NCBI GenBank assembly: GCA_033060915.1
Contig: CM065397.1
Span: forward strand, 17,111,501 to 17,175,500
DNA length: 64,000 bases
Direction: 5' to 3'
DNA from: Euryodendron excelsum
Lineage: Eukaryota; Streptophyta; Magnoliopsida; Ericales; Pentaphylacaceae
The notes beneath the pieces were generated by a model. That model saw only the letters and a program-made list of their open reading frames with translations. It made no database searches and had not been told where the DNA came from. The translations under genes were made by a program, and so were the position numbers. Within the stretch, counting starts at the first letter, position 1, and each line of letters starts with the position of its first letter. Shown in pieces: positions 1 through 11,040 of this stretch.

Positions 1-16
1 ATTTTTTAATTATAAG

Positions 17-525
17 ATGTCTGATATTCGTCCTGTTATTGAGCAGTTTCATGAAATCATGCATATCCTAAACCAATTCAATCAGTATGACATGAAAATG
101 GATGAATCCATTATAGTTTTTGCCATTTTGGACAAACTTCCATCATCATGGAAAGACTACAAAAAGAGTTTTAAACACAAAAAGGAGGACCTATCTCTTG
201 AAGAATTAAGCCATCATCTTCAGATTGAGGAGGAATTTCAGAAAAAAGACAGTAGCATAGCTCTTATGCCTCCAAGGTTCATATGATAGAGGATGGACAA
301 GGGTCAAAACAGCCCTCCCAATCTAGACAAGATAATCGTAAGAAAGGTAGAAATGCTGGTAACAATGGCAATAATTTGGAAACAACCAGAATCACAATAA
401 GAAGAAAAAGAAGGGGGCATGTTTCTACTGCAAAAAGGAAGGCCACTACAAGAAAGAGTGTCGTCTCTTTAAGAAACAAAAAGCGAACAATTCTAAAGAC
501 TCTAAGGAGAAATTTGTGGCCATGA
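17..525 (+). pseudogene. copia gag remnant with CCHC zinc knuckle, frameshifted
   Basis: Residues read from 17 to 286 match the C-terminal half of a copia Gag (UBN2-type), which packages element RNA. Features include KLPSSWKDYKK and an acidic helix ending IEEEF. Reading moves to a second frame near 270 (SKQPSQSRQDNRKKGRN) and to a third near 376. The third frame holds a CX2CX4HX4C zinc knuckle at about 420-461 (CFYCKKEGHYKKEC) and runs on into protease. At least two indels therefore break the gene. The N-terminus lies off the window. The family call is firm and function is lost. Confidence 0.88.
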
Positions 526-1865
526 TATCCGATGTTAACATCCTTGAAGATAATGAAGCATGGTGGATTGACTCTCGTGCGACGAGGCATGTTTGTAAAG
601 ACAAAAGTTCTTTCAAGACCTATGAACCCATGGAGGACGGCAATGTTCTTTACATGGGCAACTCGTCCACTGCAGCAGTCAAAGGAAAAGGATTTGTGGA
701 TTTAGAGTATATTTCTAGAAAAAGCCTTACTCTTACTGATGTGTATCATGTACCAGAAGTTAGAAAGAATCTGGTGTCTGGGAGTCTTCTTAATAAGTTT
801 GGGTTTAAACTTGTATTTGAGTCAGACAAATTTATCTTGACTAAGGGAGGGATGTTTGTTAGAAAAGGATATTTGTATGAGGGCATGTTCAAGCTTAACA
901 TTAATAAAGTGAATGTTTCTGCTTATATGGTTGATTTTCTTTCTTTATGGCATTTTCGTTTAGGACATGTTAATTCAAGAAGAATGCATGATATGGTTAA
1001 GTTAGAATTAATTCCTAAATGTGCAAATGACATGAATGATAAATGCAAAATATGTATGCATACTAAAATCACTAGAAAACCATTCTCAAAGGTTGATAGA
1101 AATTCTACTTTGTTGGAATTAATTCATAGTGATGTGTGTGATATGCATAGCACCCCTACTAGAGGAGGCAAAAAGTACTTTGTGAGTTTCATTGATGATT
1201 ATACAAGATTCTGTTATATTTATTTACTACATGCTAAAGATGAAGTTTTAGATAAGTTTAAAGTTTATAAAACAGAAATTGAATGTCAATGTAATGCTAA
1301 GATTAAACGCCTTAAATCAGATAGGGGTGGTGAATATCATTTTCCTGCATTTTGTGAATCTGTTGGTATTATCCATTAAACCTCTATGGCTTACACTCCA
1401 CAACAAAATGGAGTTACTGAAAAGAAAAACAGAACTTTAGTAGAAATGACTAATGCTATGCTCTTTAATTCTGGTCTTTCTAATAGTTTTTGGGGTGAAG
1501 CTATATTAACTGCATGTTATATTTTGAATCATGTTCCTCATAAGATGTCTAAAGTGTCTCCATATGAGTTATGGAATAAAAGAAAGCCTAATTTGTCTTA
1601 TCTTAAAGTTTGGGGCTACAGAGCCATTGTTAGATTACCTGAACCTAAGATCAAGAAGTTAGGACAAAAAGCTATTGAATGCATTTTCTTAGGATATGCA
1701 GAACATAGTGAAGGATATAGATTTCTTGTTATTGAGACTAATGATTCAATTAAGATCAATACCGTTTTTGAATCTAGAGATGCAGTCTTTTATGAAAATA
1801 GTTTCACGTCTATTTCCAGTATAAATGAGACTAGAAAACATGTGGACCGATCTTTGGAACCATAA
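516..1865 (+). pseudogene. copia protease and integrase remnant
   Basis: This is part of the copia polyprotein that matures the particle and inserts the cDNA. The protease signature near 564 reads WWIDSRATRH. The usual DSG triad is DSR, so the catalytic loop is altered. A GAG-pre-integrase His/Cys segment (WHFRLGHV ... CKICMHTK) spans about 950-1075. Integrase follows with SDVCD, SDRGGEY and NGVTEKKNRT supplying the expected acidic residues. A TAA at 1377-1379 interrupts the core just before AYTPQQNG, and another TAA at 1863-1865 ends the C-terminal region. Reading resumes in the same frame after both, so these are point nonsense changes. Confidence 0.9.
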
Positions 1866-1949
1866 AAAGATGTCATTGTATCTTCTAAACCTAGAAGGAG
1901 TAAAAGGATAAGGACTGAAAAGTCTTTTGGGCCAGATTTTATTGTTTAT

Positions 1950-3571
1950 TTGGTAGAAAGTACTAGAGATTCTATCTTTAAGCAAACTTCGGTTTCGCCT
2001 TCTATAGAACCTGATCCTCTTTCATTCGATGAGACTATGAAGTCTCAAGATTTAGCTTTTTGGGAAGAGACTATTAAAGATGAAATGAACTCTATTATGG
2101 GTAATAAAACTTGGAAATTAGTTGATCTACCACCTGGCTCTGTTCCTGTTGGATGTAAATGGATTTTCAAAAAGAAAATGAAGGTAGATGGAACTATAGA
2201 CAAGTTTAAGGCCAGATTAGTTGCTAAAGGTTTTAAACAACAAGAAGGTATAGACTATTTTTATGCTTATGCACCTGTTGCTAGAATTAGTACTATCCAG
2301 TTGCTTATTCCATTAGCTTCTATTTATAACTTTTCAATTCACCAAATGGATGTTAAAACTGTATTTTTAAATGGTGAGTTGGATGAAGAAGTTTACATGG
2401 ACCAACCTGAGGGTTTTATCATGCCTGGACAGGAACATAAAGTTTGTAAGTTGGTTAAGTCTCTCTATGGACTTAAACAAGCACTTAAACAGTGGCATGG
2501 GAAATTTGATCAAGTTGTGGTTATTAACGGCTTTAAAATATATGAATCTGATAAGTGTGTTTATAGTAAGTTCAATAATGATAAATGTGTGATTATCTGT
2601 TTAAATGTGTGATTATCTGTTTATATGTAGATGACATGCTGAATTTTGGTACTGATATTGATAGCATTGTAAAAGTTAAGAAATTTTTGTCATCTAATTT
2701 TGAAATGAAAGACATGGGTATTACTGATGTCATTTTAGGTATCCGAGTTAAAAAGAATACTAATGAGATTGTCTTTTCTCAATCACATTATATAGAAAAA
2801 ATACTCAGAAGATTTGATTCATTTGATTGCAAACCTGTGAGTACACCGTTTGATTCAAATCTGAAATTGTATCCTAATACTGGTAGAGCTATTGATCAAT
2901 TAAAGTATGCTAGGGTAATTGGTTGTTTGATATATGTTATGACATGCACACGGCCTGATATTGCTTATGCAGTTGGTAAACTTAGTAGATTTACTAGTAA
3001 TCTTAGCACTAGTCATTGGAATGTTGTAACAAGAGTTTTAAAATATCTAAAAGGAACCATAGATTATGGTTTGTGTTACAATGGGTATCCTACGGTTTTG
3101 GAAGGATACACTGATGCTAGTTGGATATCTGACCGAGATGATCATACATCAACCAGTGGGTGGATATTTTTCCTTGGTGGAGGAGCTATCTCCTGGGGTT
3201 CTAAGAAGCAAACTTTGATTACAGACTATACCATGGCTGCAGAGTTTGTAGCTTTGGCTTCTTGTAGCAAAGAGGCTGAGTGGCTTAGGAATTTGTTGTT
3301 AGAAATTCCTCTTTGGTCTAAACCAATGTCACTTATATCTTTGCATTGTGATAGTGAGGCTACACTGTCACGAGCATATAACCACATTTATAATGGCAAA
3401 TCTAGGCATATTGGCCTGAGACATAGTAGTGTGAGACAAATGCTCACTGATGGAGTTATCACCATAGATTTTGTGAGATCATGCCAAAACTTGACAGATC
3501 CGCTTACTAAAGGACTTGCAAGGGACTTGGTGAAGAAAACATCAATAGGGATGGGTCTTCGGCCCATATGA
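1950..3571 (+). pseudogene. copia reverse transcriptase and RNase H remnant
   Basis: This is RVT_2-type reverse transcriptase followed by copia RNase H. Visible landmarks are KWIFKKKMKVDG, KARLVAKGFKQ, MDVKTVFLNGE, SLYGLKQA and the catalytic YVDDML at about 2622-2640. A 20-bp exact tandem duplication (2583-2602 and 2603-2622) immediately before YVDD shifts the frame: reading before it is in one frame, after it in another, up to the stop at 3571. RNase H shows GYTDASWISD and TMAAEFVALA, then the SRHIGLRHSSVRQM and LTDPLTKGL tail. Apart from the shift this is the best preserved part of the element. Confidence 0.92.
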
Positions 3572-3732
3572 TTAGTCATCACTGGTGGAAACTCGACTCA
3601 ACGCTTGAAATATCAAGTTTTGAGTTCAATGAGCCAAAGTACATCAGATGTAGTGACTGCAAGCACTATACATATTTTTCATCCCAAGGAAAAAGATGCT
3701 TGGTACCAGTAATGTAAATGGGGAAGGTTGAG
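3572..3732 (+). other. copia 3' untranslated region, left half
   Basis: This is non-coding sequence after the polyprotein stop. It contains no LTR start. It joins directly to 8956 once the solo LTR and one TTGAG copy are removed, giving a continuous copia 3' leader to the polypurine tract. Confidence 0.8.
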
Positions 3733-4849
3733 TGTCGCGCCTAGATTTTTCGCACTCGAGGAATACTCACACAAGTGGGAAAAATGTTGTACTCTCTCGT
3801 TAGAACTCACCCTCCTAAAAGAATGAGTGTGACTAAGTTTGAATTGAAAAATTGATTTGAAATAAGGGCTTTTAGAAAAAGATTCGGAGTCGCCACCTAA
3901 CTTGATTAAGGTGAGTTAGGTCACCTAAAAACAGAGAATAATCCGAAGACTACACTTAGGGTTTTTGGAAAACGATTTTGGAAAACATCCTCAAGAGAGA
4001 GTTTTTAAGAAAACAGGTTGTTTGGCAACTTTTGGAAAACATTTAGCCCTTTTTGAAAAATAACTCCTTTTGGTCTTTGAAATTAGTGATCCTAGGTTCG
4101 AAGGTTAGTTACGTGTAGGGAAGACGCACTAAGTTATCACCCTACCCCGCCATTTCGGTACCTACATGTCAATCTACCCTAGATTCACCTATGAGAGTCT
4201 TCAACCAACTATAGTTCAATCCTATCCATTTTAGAAAAACAATGTTTAAAAACTAGCATGATGCATGGTATACAAGTGCAAGTTAAGAGAATTGAAAAAT
4301 AAATTTGAAAAGAGATTGATTTGAAATTGATTTGATTTGAAAATAGATTTGAAGAGATGGAATTGAAATTGAAAAGTTTGAAAATTTGAAAATAGAAATT
4401 TGAAAATAGAAATTTTGAAATTGGAATTTTGAAAATAGATTGGAATTTGAAATTTGGAAAGATTTTGGAAACCGCACCCATGAGGGTGGAATTGAAAGTT
4501 TGAAAAGTGTTGTGACCGCACCTATGAAGGTTGCCTACGTATCCCTTTGGGGGAATCAGGTCAGTCGTAGTTCGAACCGGAGTCTGATTGAAAACAGAAG
4601 ATTTGATTTGAAAAGAGATTGAATTGGAAGAAAGAGATTGAATTGAAAATTGGATTTGATTTGAGATTAGAAGAGGAGATTGAAAATTGGAATTGAGAAG
4701 ATTGGACTTGCTTTGGAAAGATTGATTTTGGAAAGACTTGGTTTTGAAAAGATGGAGGTTTGGGAAACCTAGACTTAGGAAAGATAGGAAACCTAGGAAA
4801 GACTTGAGATTAAGAAAGATTGGATTGGAATGTTGGATTTGGAAGATTT

Positions 4850-5650
4850 GGAAAGGATTGGATTTAGGAAAGGTATGAATTAGGAAAGGTCCGACTTAGG
4901 AAAGTTTTGAATTAGGAAAATTTCATTTTTGGAAAGTTTCGAATTAAGAAAGTTTTGAATTAGGAAAGTTTTCAAATTAGGAGAGTTTCGAAGTTAGGAA
5001 AGTTTTGAAATTAGAAAAGTTTTGAAATTAGGAAAGTTTTGAAATAAGAAAGTTTTAGGTTTAGAAAAGTTTTGAAATTGGAAAGTTTTGTTTTAAGAAA
5101 GGTTTGAAAAAGGAAAGTTTTCAGTTTGGGAAATGTTTGAATTAAGAAAGTTTTGAGTTTAAAAAAGCCTTGGATTTGGAAAGATTTTGAAGCTTTAAGA
5201 AAGGTTAGAATTTAGAAAGTTTTAGATTTAGAAAGTCTTAACTTAAGAAAGTTTTGAATTTAGAAAGCTTAGAATTTTAGAAAGATTTGAAATTTAGAAA
5301 GTTTAGGATTTAGAAAGTTTTAGAGTTTGAATTTTTAGAAAGTCTTGAAATTAGGAAAGGCTTGAATTTAGGAAATGTTTTGAAAACTTGAATTTGGAAG
5401 GTTAAGATTTAGAAAGGGGGTTAAATTAAGAAAGGGTTGAGTTTTAGAATTTTAGGAAAGATTTTTTATGTTCAAGTTTTGGAAACTTAAGATTTAGGAA
5501 AGTGGAAATTTAGGAAGGATTTGAATTAGGAAAGGGTTGGATTTTGAAATTTAAAGAAAGCTTTAGAGTTTAGGTTTAGGAAACTTATGATTTAGGAAGG
5601 TAGGAAATTAGGAAGAAGTTGAATTAGGAAAGGTTTGGGATTAGGAAGGG
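4850..5650. repeat. Degenerate AGGAAAGTTTTGAATT-type repeat tract in LTR A
   Basis: Dozens of imperfect units of 12-17 bp built on GAAAGTTTTGAATTTAG follow each other without strict period. The same tract occurs in reverse in LTR C (about 28,740-29,480). It lies between the TATA box and the inner end of the LTR, in the region expected to be transcribed, where it would give a pyrimidine-rich leader RNA. No open frame is supported. Confidence 0.75.
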
Positions 5651-7151
5651 ATTGGATTTGGTTTCTAAAAGAAAATATTTGATTTTGTTTCCAAAAATGG
5701 AGGACGGGATCTAGTTTCCTAAACGGAGAGATTGGATATGATTTCCTAAAGGGAAGATAGGATTTGGTAAGGATTTGGAAAGGAGATTCAAAAACCCTAG
5801 ATTTGGAAAATCATAGTTTTGACGTATAAAAGAGGTTTTGGAAACATGTATAGTTTGGATGTGAAAACTAGAGGTTTTCGAAACCTAGGTTTGGGGCAAA
5901 GTTTGAAAATCATGTTTCTGGAAAGAAAATTAGGGTTTCCTAATTGGGGGCTCTAAGGTTTGACTTGGGCTCTAAGGAAAGAGTTTTTGGAAAGTGCGTT
6001 TTTAGAAACAAAGGTTTTGGGAGGAAAAATCCTAGAGGGGAGTTTCTAGAAGGAAGATTTTTGGAAAGAGAGTTTTTAGGAAGTTGAATTTAGGGAGTGT
6101 TTTTAGAAAGTGAATTTTGAGGAAAAGATTTTGGAGAGGAGTTGAAAAAGAGAGTTTTAAAAAAAATAGATTTTGGAAGGGAGTTTTTAAAAACAATTTT
6201 GAAGAAGAGAGTTTTAGGAAAGTATGTTGAAAAAGAGATTTTTAGGAAGAGATTTTTAAAGAGAGATTTTTTTGGAAAGTACGAAAACGCCTCACTTTCC
6301 TAAAGCGATTCTAGCCATAAAGAGGGCTAGAACCACTTTAAGAAAGTGGTTTTGGAAAACCATAAGATTTGAAAATATAGACCAAAAAGGTCACTTTTAA
6401 TGTAACAATTTCCTAAAGCAACCCTAGCCATGGAAATGCTATAATCACCCTAGAATTGTGGTTTTGAAAACAAGTTTTTGAAAAAGAGATTTTAATGCAA
6501 TTTTGAAAATAAGTTTGAAAATGTTTTGAAAAACAACTTTGAAAACGGTTTTTGGAAGATACAAAACTATGATATGCACAATGTAATTTGGGGTCGTGAA
6601 CATACAAGGTTAAGGCTTCGCCACATAATCAAGGGGGCCGAACCCACGTGGTCTTTGGTTAGACTAGAAGAAAGCCCCCGACACGGTGACTCTCCAATAG
6701 TCCAATCCTACACATGGACCGGGAATCCCCTTGTTTCAAGCATGTAAAGAAAGGGGGGGGGGGAAGAGATATGGGATTAAAATAGAGAAAACCCAAGTGG
6801 GTTAGGAGAGAGAAGAGAGAGGGGGGGAAGCGCGGAAATTTAAATAGGGAACCTACCGTATATCTTGTTTATTTTGCGCACCGTGCAGTCTTCGGTCTTC
6901 GTCTTCAATCTTCAAGGGTTGTCTTCAAGCTTTAGATGACAGCTTTTCAAGTCTTTGAAGGAGGGTTGAAGGCTAGTGTATGAATGTATGGGGGTGTATA
7001 TGAGTGTATAGGAGGCTAGGGTTTAGTGTAAGGTGGCTAGGGTTTGGAAAACCTAAAGAAACTAGGGTTTTGGAGGTGCTCGAGCTCTGTATATCGAAAT
7101 ATATGATTTTTAGGTTAAGTTTGCAGACCCCTTTCACGTTGAATGAGGCTT

Positions 7152-7162
7152 TGTATTTATAG
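7152..7162 (-). promoter_or_regulatory. TATA box of LTR A
   Basis: Read on the minus strand this is CTATAAATACA, a strong plant TATA box. It lies about 15 bp from the first palindrome of the promoter-proximal array, and LTR C has the same box in the same setting. Confidence 0.7.
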
Positions 7163-7176
7163 AAGTTGGACAAACC

Positions 7177-7388
7177 TGGCGCCTGTTGCAGTGGCTCCAG
7201 GGCAAAATTGCTCTTGGCGCCACTAGGAGTGGCGCCAGGCCAATTCTTGGCTTGGCGCCACTACTAGTGGCACCAGCCACTTAGGAAACTTTATAAGTCG
7301 GCAAACAACGTATCTTTGACTAGATTTGGGTGCCTGTACTAGTGACTACCATGTAATTTTTGGCCTGGCTTCACTAGGAGTGACTCCG
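7177..7388 (-). promoter_or_regulatory. Promoter-proximal palindrome array of LTR A (38-bp period)
   Basis: Five 23-bp imperfect palindromes with a 3-nt centre start at 7177, 7215, 7253, 7328 and 7366. The best, at 7215-7237, has perfect 10-bp arms TGGCGCCACT / AGTGGCGCCA around AGG. Within each run the starts are 38 bp apart, leaving 15-bp linkers. Some linkers are palindromic themselves, for example GCCAA-TTC-TTGGC. The array lies just upstream of the minus-strand TATA box, so it occupies a promoter position. Confidence 0.8.
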
Positions 7389-7636
7389 GAAAGTCTGGAA
7401 ATGATTTAGAGGAGCCAAGAATTACCCGGAAGGCCGAAAAGGAGCAGGAACACTTAAAATAGTGTCCTGGAGGTATTTGATTTGAAAAGTGAGGATAAAA
7501 TGTGTCGGAAGGGTTGACCGGGCCCTTAGGGGCAAAACGGTCAATCAGACCGAGAAACTGCCGGGACAGACTCGGACTGTCCCGGAAGAAGACTTGGGAT
7601 CTGAAAATATTATTTAGAATGTTCCCAGAGGTTGCT

Positions 7637-7985
7637 GGTTTGATTTCCAGAGCCGGCGTGGACGGAAAAGGAGACCGGCCCACTAGGGGCAAAACGGTCA
7701 TTTTGTACCGGGTTTGCCGGAACTGACTCGGAATGATCCGAAAAGGTAAAGGAAGGTTGAGAACACTATAAAACGTAGTCTCAGGAGGTTACCGGTTTGA
7801 TACCCAGAGCCGGTGTGGTCGAAAAAGGAGATCGGCCCACCAGGGGTAAAACGATCATTTTGTACCAGGTTGGCCGGAACTGACTCGGAGTGATCCGGAA
7901 AGGTAAAGGAAGGTTGAGAATACTATAAAAAGTATTCTCGGGACATTACCGGTTTGATACCCAAAGCCGGTGTGGTTCCCGGGGC
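7637..7985. repeat. About 156-bp tandem repeats in LTR A
   Basis: A unit containing GGTTTGATACCCAGAGCCGG, GGCAAAACGGTCATTTTG, CGGAACTGACTCGGA and ACTATAAAA recurs at about 7637, 7794 and 7950. LTR C has the counterpart near 26,420-26,760. No coding potential is seen. Confidence 0.75.
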
Positions 7986-8225
7986 ATTCAGATGCCTAGG
8001 GGCAAAATGGTCATCTTGACCAGAAAGTCTTGAAAAAGGTCCAAAGGACAGCTTGGTCATTTTTCACCAAAGTGGGTTAACAGACACTGGTATTGACCTG
8101 GGTTTTGAGTGTTTCCGCCACTCTAACGGCGGTCGTCGTGACACAGGGGTTTGTTGCCAATTCCCTATATCGACCTATTTGTGAGTATTACTCTAACGGT
8201 TTTGTGAGTAGTTTCGCTACTCGGA

Positions 8226-8745
8226 CCGTCTCGAGGAATAAACTGTCTCGAGAGTGGGATTGGAAAGGGGTCTTATCGTCTTCGAAGAGACGTTCCTTGA
8301 TTGGAACCGTCTCGAGGAATAAACTGTCTCGAGAGTGGGATTGGAAAGGGGTCTTGCTGTCTCTGAAGAGACGTGCCTGGATTGGAACCATCTCGAGGAA
8401 TAAACTGTCTCGAGAGAGGGATTGGAAAGGGGATTTATCGTCTCCGAAGAGATGCGCCTGGATTGGAACCGTCTCAAGGAATAAATTGTCTCGAGAGAGA
8501 GATTGGAAAGGGGACTTATCGTCTCCGAAGAGACGCGCCTGGATTGGAACCGTCTCGAGGAATAAACTGTCTCGAGAGAGGGATTGGAAATGGGTCTTAC
8601 CGTCTTCGTAAAGACGTGCCTGGATTGGAACCGTCTTGAGGAATAAACTGTCTCGAGAGAGGGATTAGAAAGGGGACTTATCGTCTCCGAAGAGATGCGG
8701 CTGGATTGGAACCGTCTCGAGGAATAAACTGTCTCGAGAGTGAGG
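8226..8745. repeat. 81-bp tandem repeats in distal U3 of LTR A, about 6 copies
   Basis: CCGTCTCGAGG recurs at 8226, 8307, 8388 and onward every 81 bp. Each unit holds two inverted repeats: TCTCGAG...CTCGAGA around an 11-nt spacer, and CGTCTC...GAGACG around CGAA. Because 81 is a multiple of three, all frames stay open and give false ORFs with a 27-residue repeat on both strands. Confidence 0.9.
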
Positions 8746-8950
8746 GATTGGAATTAGAAAGGAAAGGACAATGCCCCTAAGGGCATTTTGGTCATTTTGC
8801 CTCTATTTGGGCTTGACAGGCCAGCGAAGCGATGGAAAGACGGAATTTGGACCTAGAGAATTGGATTCGATAGGAATATGCCCATAATGACTTGAAAACA
8901 AGTCTGGACGGAGTGTAGACTGCCGAGCGATCAAAAATGGGATGCTTACA

Positions 8951-9356
8951 TTGAGCAATATGCTCTTAATAGACTTATAATATATTGTATTGAAGTATTT
9001 AAGTTACTAGAACACTTCAGATAAGTCTACCTATATGAGTGTCAAAGGTGGTGCCGCCTTCTATGATGACTTGGGCAGTCTCTAGAGCACTCATGAAACA
9101 GGATATAGACACAAGGCCAATCCACGTGTTAGCTTATATGAATTTACCTAAAGAAGAGAATACTAATGTGTGAGACATGTCCGGTTAGCTATACAGGATT
9201 GCTAGTTCAAAACTTGCCTACTATGCCATCCTTGTTAACCTTGATGTGTTATCATTAAGTGATGGTTCAAGTCCATAAGACACCTTCATTTATGCATTAG
9301 TTTTCCTTGTCTGGCCAAGATATGTTTTTCAAATTATTTTGAAAATGGTAGGGGAT
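8951..9356 (+). mobile_element. Copia 3' untranslated region, right half, with polypurine tract
   Basis: This is the continuation of the copia element from 3732 after the TSD copy TTGAG (8951-8955). It ends with GGTAGGGGAT at 9347-9356, a polypurine tract that primes plus-strand DNA synthesis, directly before the LTR start TGTTGAAATT. No coding sequence. Confidence 0.85.
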
Positions 9357-10390
9357 TGTTGAAATTATTTTCAAAATATATAATATATGTAATAGTTTTG
9401 GGTTTTTCCATTTTGGTTTTGACTAGCTTTGAAGAAAGTCTTTATTGCCTTATTAAATGAATCCCACATCGAAAAGTGAGAAGTTTTGTAAGACATTTAT
9501 AAATGCCAACAACTTTCTATGTATTGCTTTAGAGCAATGATTGGGTGTAGTACTTAAGTGTGGCGCACTTGGCACTTGGACACATGGCGCCATGTGGCGC
9601 ACTTGGCACTTGGACATGTAGCGCGTGCGCGTGTGGCATGTAATCAAGACCATTGATTTTTGTCAATCATGATGATCAATGATCGGATGGCTAATACGTA
9701 AGCAAAAAAGATCGTATGGTGAGAACCACACCTGATCATAGAGGTGTGATGTATGATCTGATCAAATAATAAATAGATACGATCTACACCGTTAGATTAA
9801 GAAATGGGTGATCTGACGGCTGTGTTTAAACCTGCAAGTGACTGTTAGAAATCAGTTATTATTTGAATTCTAACAGTCATGTCTGGTCCAAAAAGACACC
9901 AAAATGTCTATAAAAACATGGCAAATTCGCAGACAAAAATATATATTTTTCCTACAACTTCTCTATATATTGAAAGGCAATAGAATTCTTGATTTTTTTC
10001 TAGTTTTATTGTTCATCATCTCTGAAGTCTGTTTCTGCAGAAATAGACATTCAGATTCTTGGCAGACTTGATAATCAGAGGGTATTCGGGTCTGATTTCG
10101 TGTGTGCAACATGCAGTCAGAATTACAGATTTTTTCTGGGCTCCATTGTATCCTGGAGGCGATTCGCCATTAATCCGGTGCACACCAGATTCTGAGAATT
10201 GGTGGGAGTGAATATCGTCTTAAGAAAAGCGATATTAATTATGCCTTGGATGTGATTATTCATCTTCTTCTTTCTTTTACAGATTTCTGAATTAACAAAG
10301 ATAAGACCAATTACTGTAGTTGGGACCATCCAACTTAATAGATATGGGTTGAGACAATTCAGAGGATGCCATGATAACAACAAACAATAA
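9357..10390 (+). repeat. 3' LTR of the first copia element (right end approximate)
   Basis: It starts with TGTTGAAATT right after the polypurine tract. A TATA-like TTTATAAAT lies at 9496-9504. The outer end cannot be fixed because the 5' LTR is outside the window. The end is placed near 10,390 where the character of the sequence changes. No ORF is supported. Confidence 0.7.
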
Positions 10391-11040
10391 ACACAAAATA
10401 AAAAAAAATTTCAAGAAAATGTTGAAGCAACAAAGCAATTACATGGCCTAGAATGAGCAAGTGAGAAATTTATTTTCTCATGTTACTGAAGCAAAGATGA
10501 GTCTATATTACCTTGAACTGGTTCACGTGGAAAGAAAGCACAAGAATAATGGAAATTAGAAGATTGTGGATAACAATTCAAACAAATACACTGATCAAAG
10601 GTTGCTAAAAAAAATGAAGGAAGAAATATTCAAGGTGCAATCTTTGTGCAGGGAGTCGAGATATGATGCTCAAAACCAATCAAGAGAATAAAAATTGGCT
10701 AGAACCAAAACAGAAACTCAACAGAAAACTAATGATAAGTAAAGATTGGAACAAAAGGCTTTGATACCATGAAATTTTCTAAATAACAAAGTCTAATTAT
10801 GAATAATAAGTTTGTACGTTAGACCTTCTTATAATGTATGCATTATATACATCTAAAGTCACAAATCATGCAAAAGAAAGTCAACAAAAGAAAGACAACA
10901 AAGTAAAATAGTTGCCAATAGGCAGCAGCCCTGTAGTCAATAATTAGTAGCTCTGCAGCTGGCAAATGAAGAAAAGAAAAAGGAGCCTACATCATTAAAG
11001 GATCTCCATGCCTCAACCTAGCAACCTATTACATATTACA
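10391..11040. other. Unassigned repeat-like sequence
   Basis: No gene is seen. GGCTTTGATACCA at 10757-10769 is close to the complement of a plant copia primer-binding site (initiator tRNA-Met) and is followed at once by TG. It may mark a fragment of a minus-strand LTR element whose LTR starts at 10770. No partner LTR is seen, so this is weak. Confidence 0.3.

Larger units (their letters stand above)
1..3732 (+). mobile_element. Ty1/copia retrotransposon, 5' segment of interrupted element
   Basis: The left edge of the window lies inside a copia element, so its 5' LTR and gag start are missing. Gag, zinc knuckle, protease, integrase, reverse transcriptase and RNase H follow in copia order up to about 3571, then a 3' untranslated stretch. 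The element is broken at 3732 by a giant solo LTR. Its sequence resumes at 8951 after the TSD TTGAG and runs into a polypurine tract and 3' LTR. Several frameshifts and stops show it is long dead. Confidence 0.93.
3733..8950 (-). mobile_element. Giant solo LTR A (5,218 bp), Tat/Ogre-like by size
   Basis: The left end reads TGTCGCGCC and the right end ATGGGATGCTTACA. Identical TTGAG copies flank it at 3728-3732 and 8951-8955. It has no protein-coding domains and no internal LTR pair, so a solo LTR is the simplest reading. A canonical TATA box lies on the minus strand (7153-7160), so the element reads right to left. It shares termini, tandem repeats and palindromes with LTR C, and more distant boxes (such as GAGTCGCCACCTAAC) with LTR B. 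An LTR above 5 kb suggests the Ogre/Tat group, but with no internal region this is inference. A non-autonomous element with lost ends is less likely because the TSD is perfect. Confidence 0.9.

Noticed and set aside
7502..7726. ORFs in the 156-bp repeats of LTR A and their match in LTR C (26672-27038)
   Set aside because: Shared by both LTRs through common descent, repetitive, and without a recognised domain; not evidence of coding.
8093..8611. 172-codon ORF with a 27-residue repeat (RNKLSRE-type)
   Set aside because: It is created by the 81-bp tandem repeats, which keep all frames open on both strands; it lies in an LTR and has no start context or homology I recognise.
10757..10769. Primer-binding-site-like GGCTTTGATACCA
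   Set aside because: It suggests another minus-strand LTR element, but no second LTR or pol fragment supports it.
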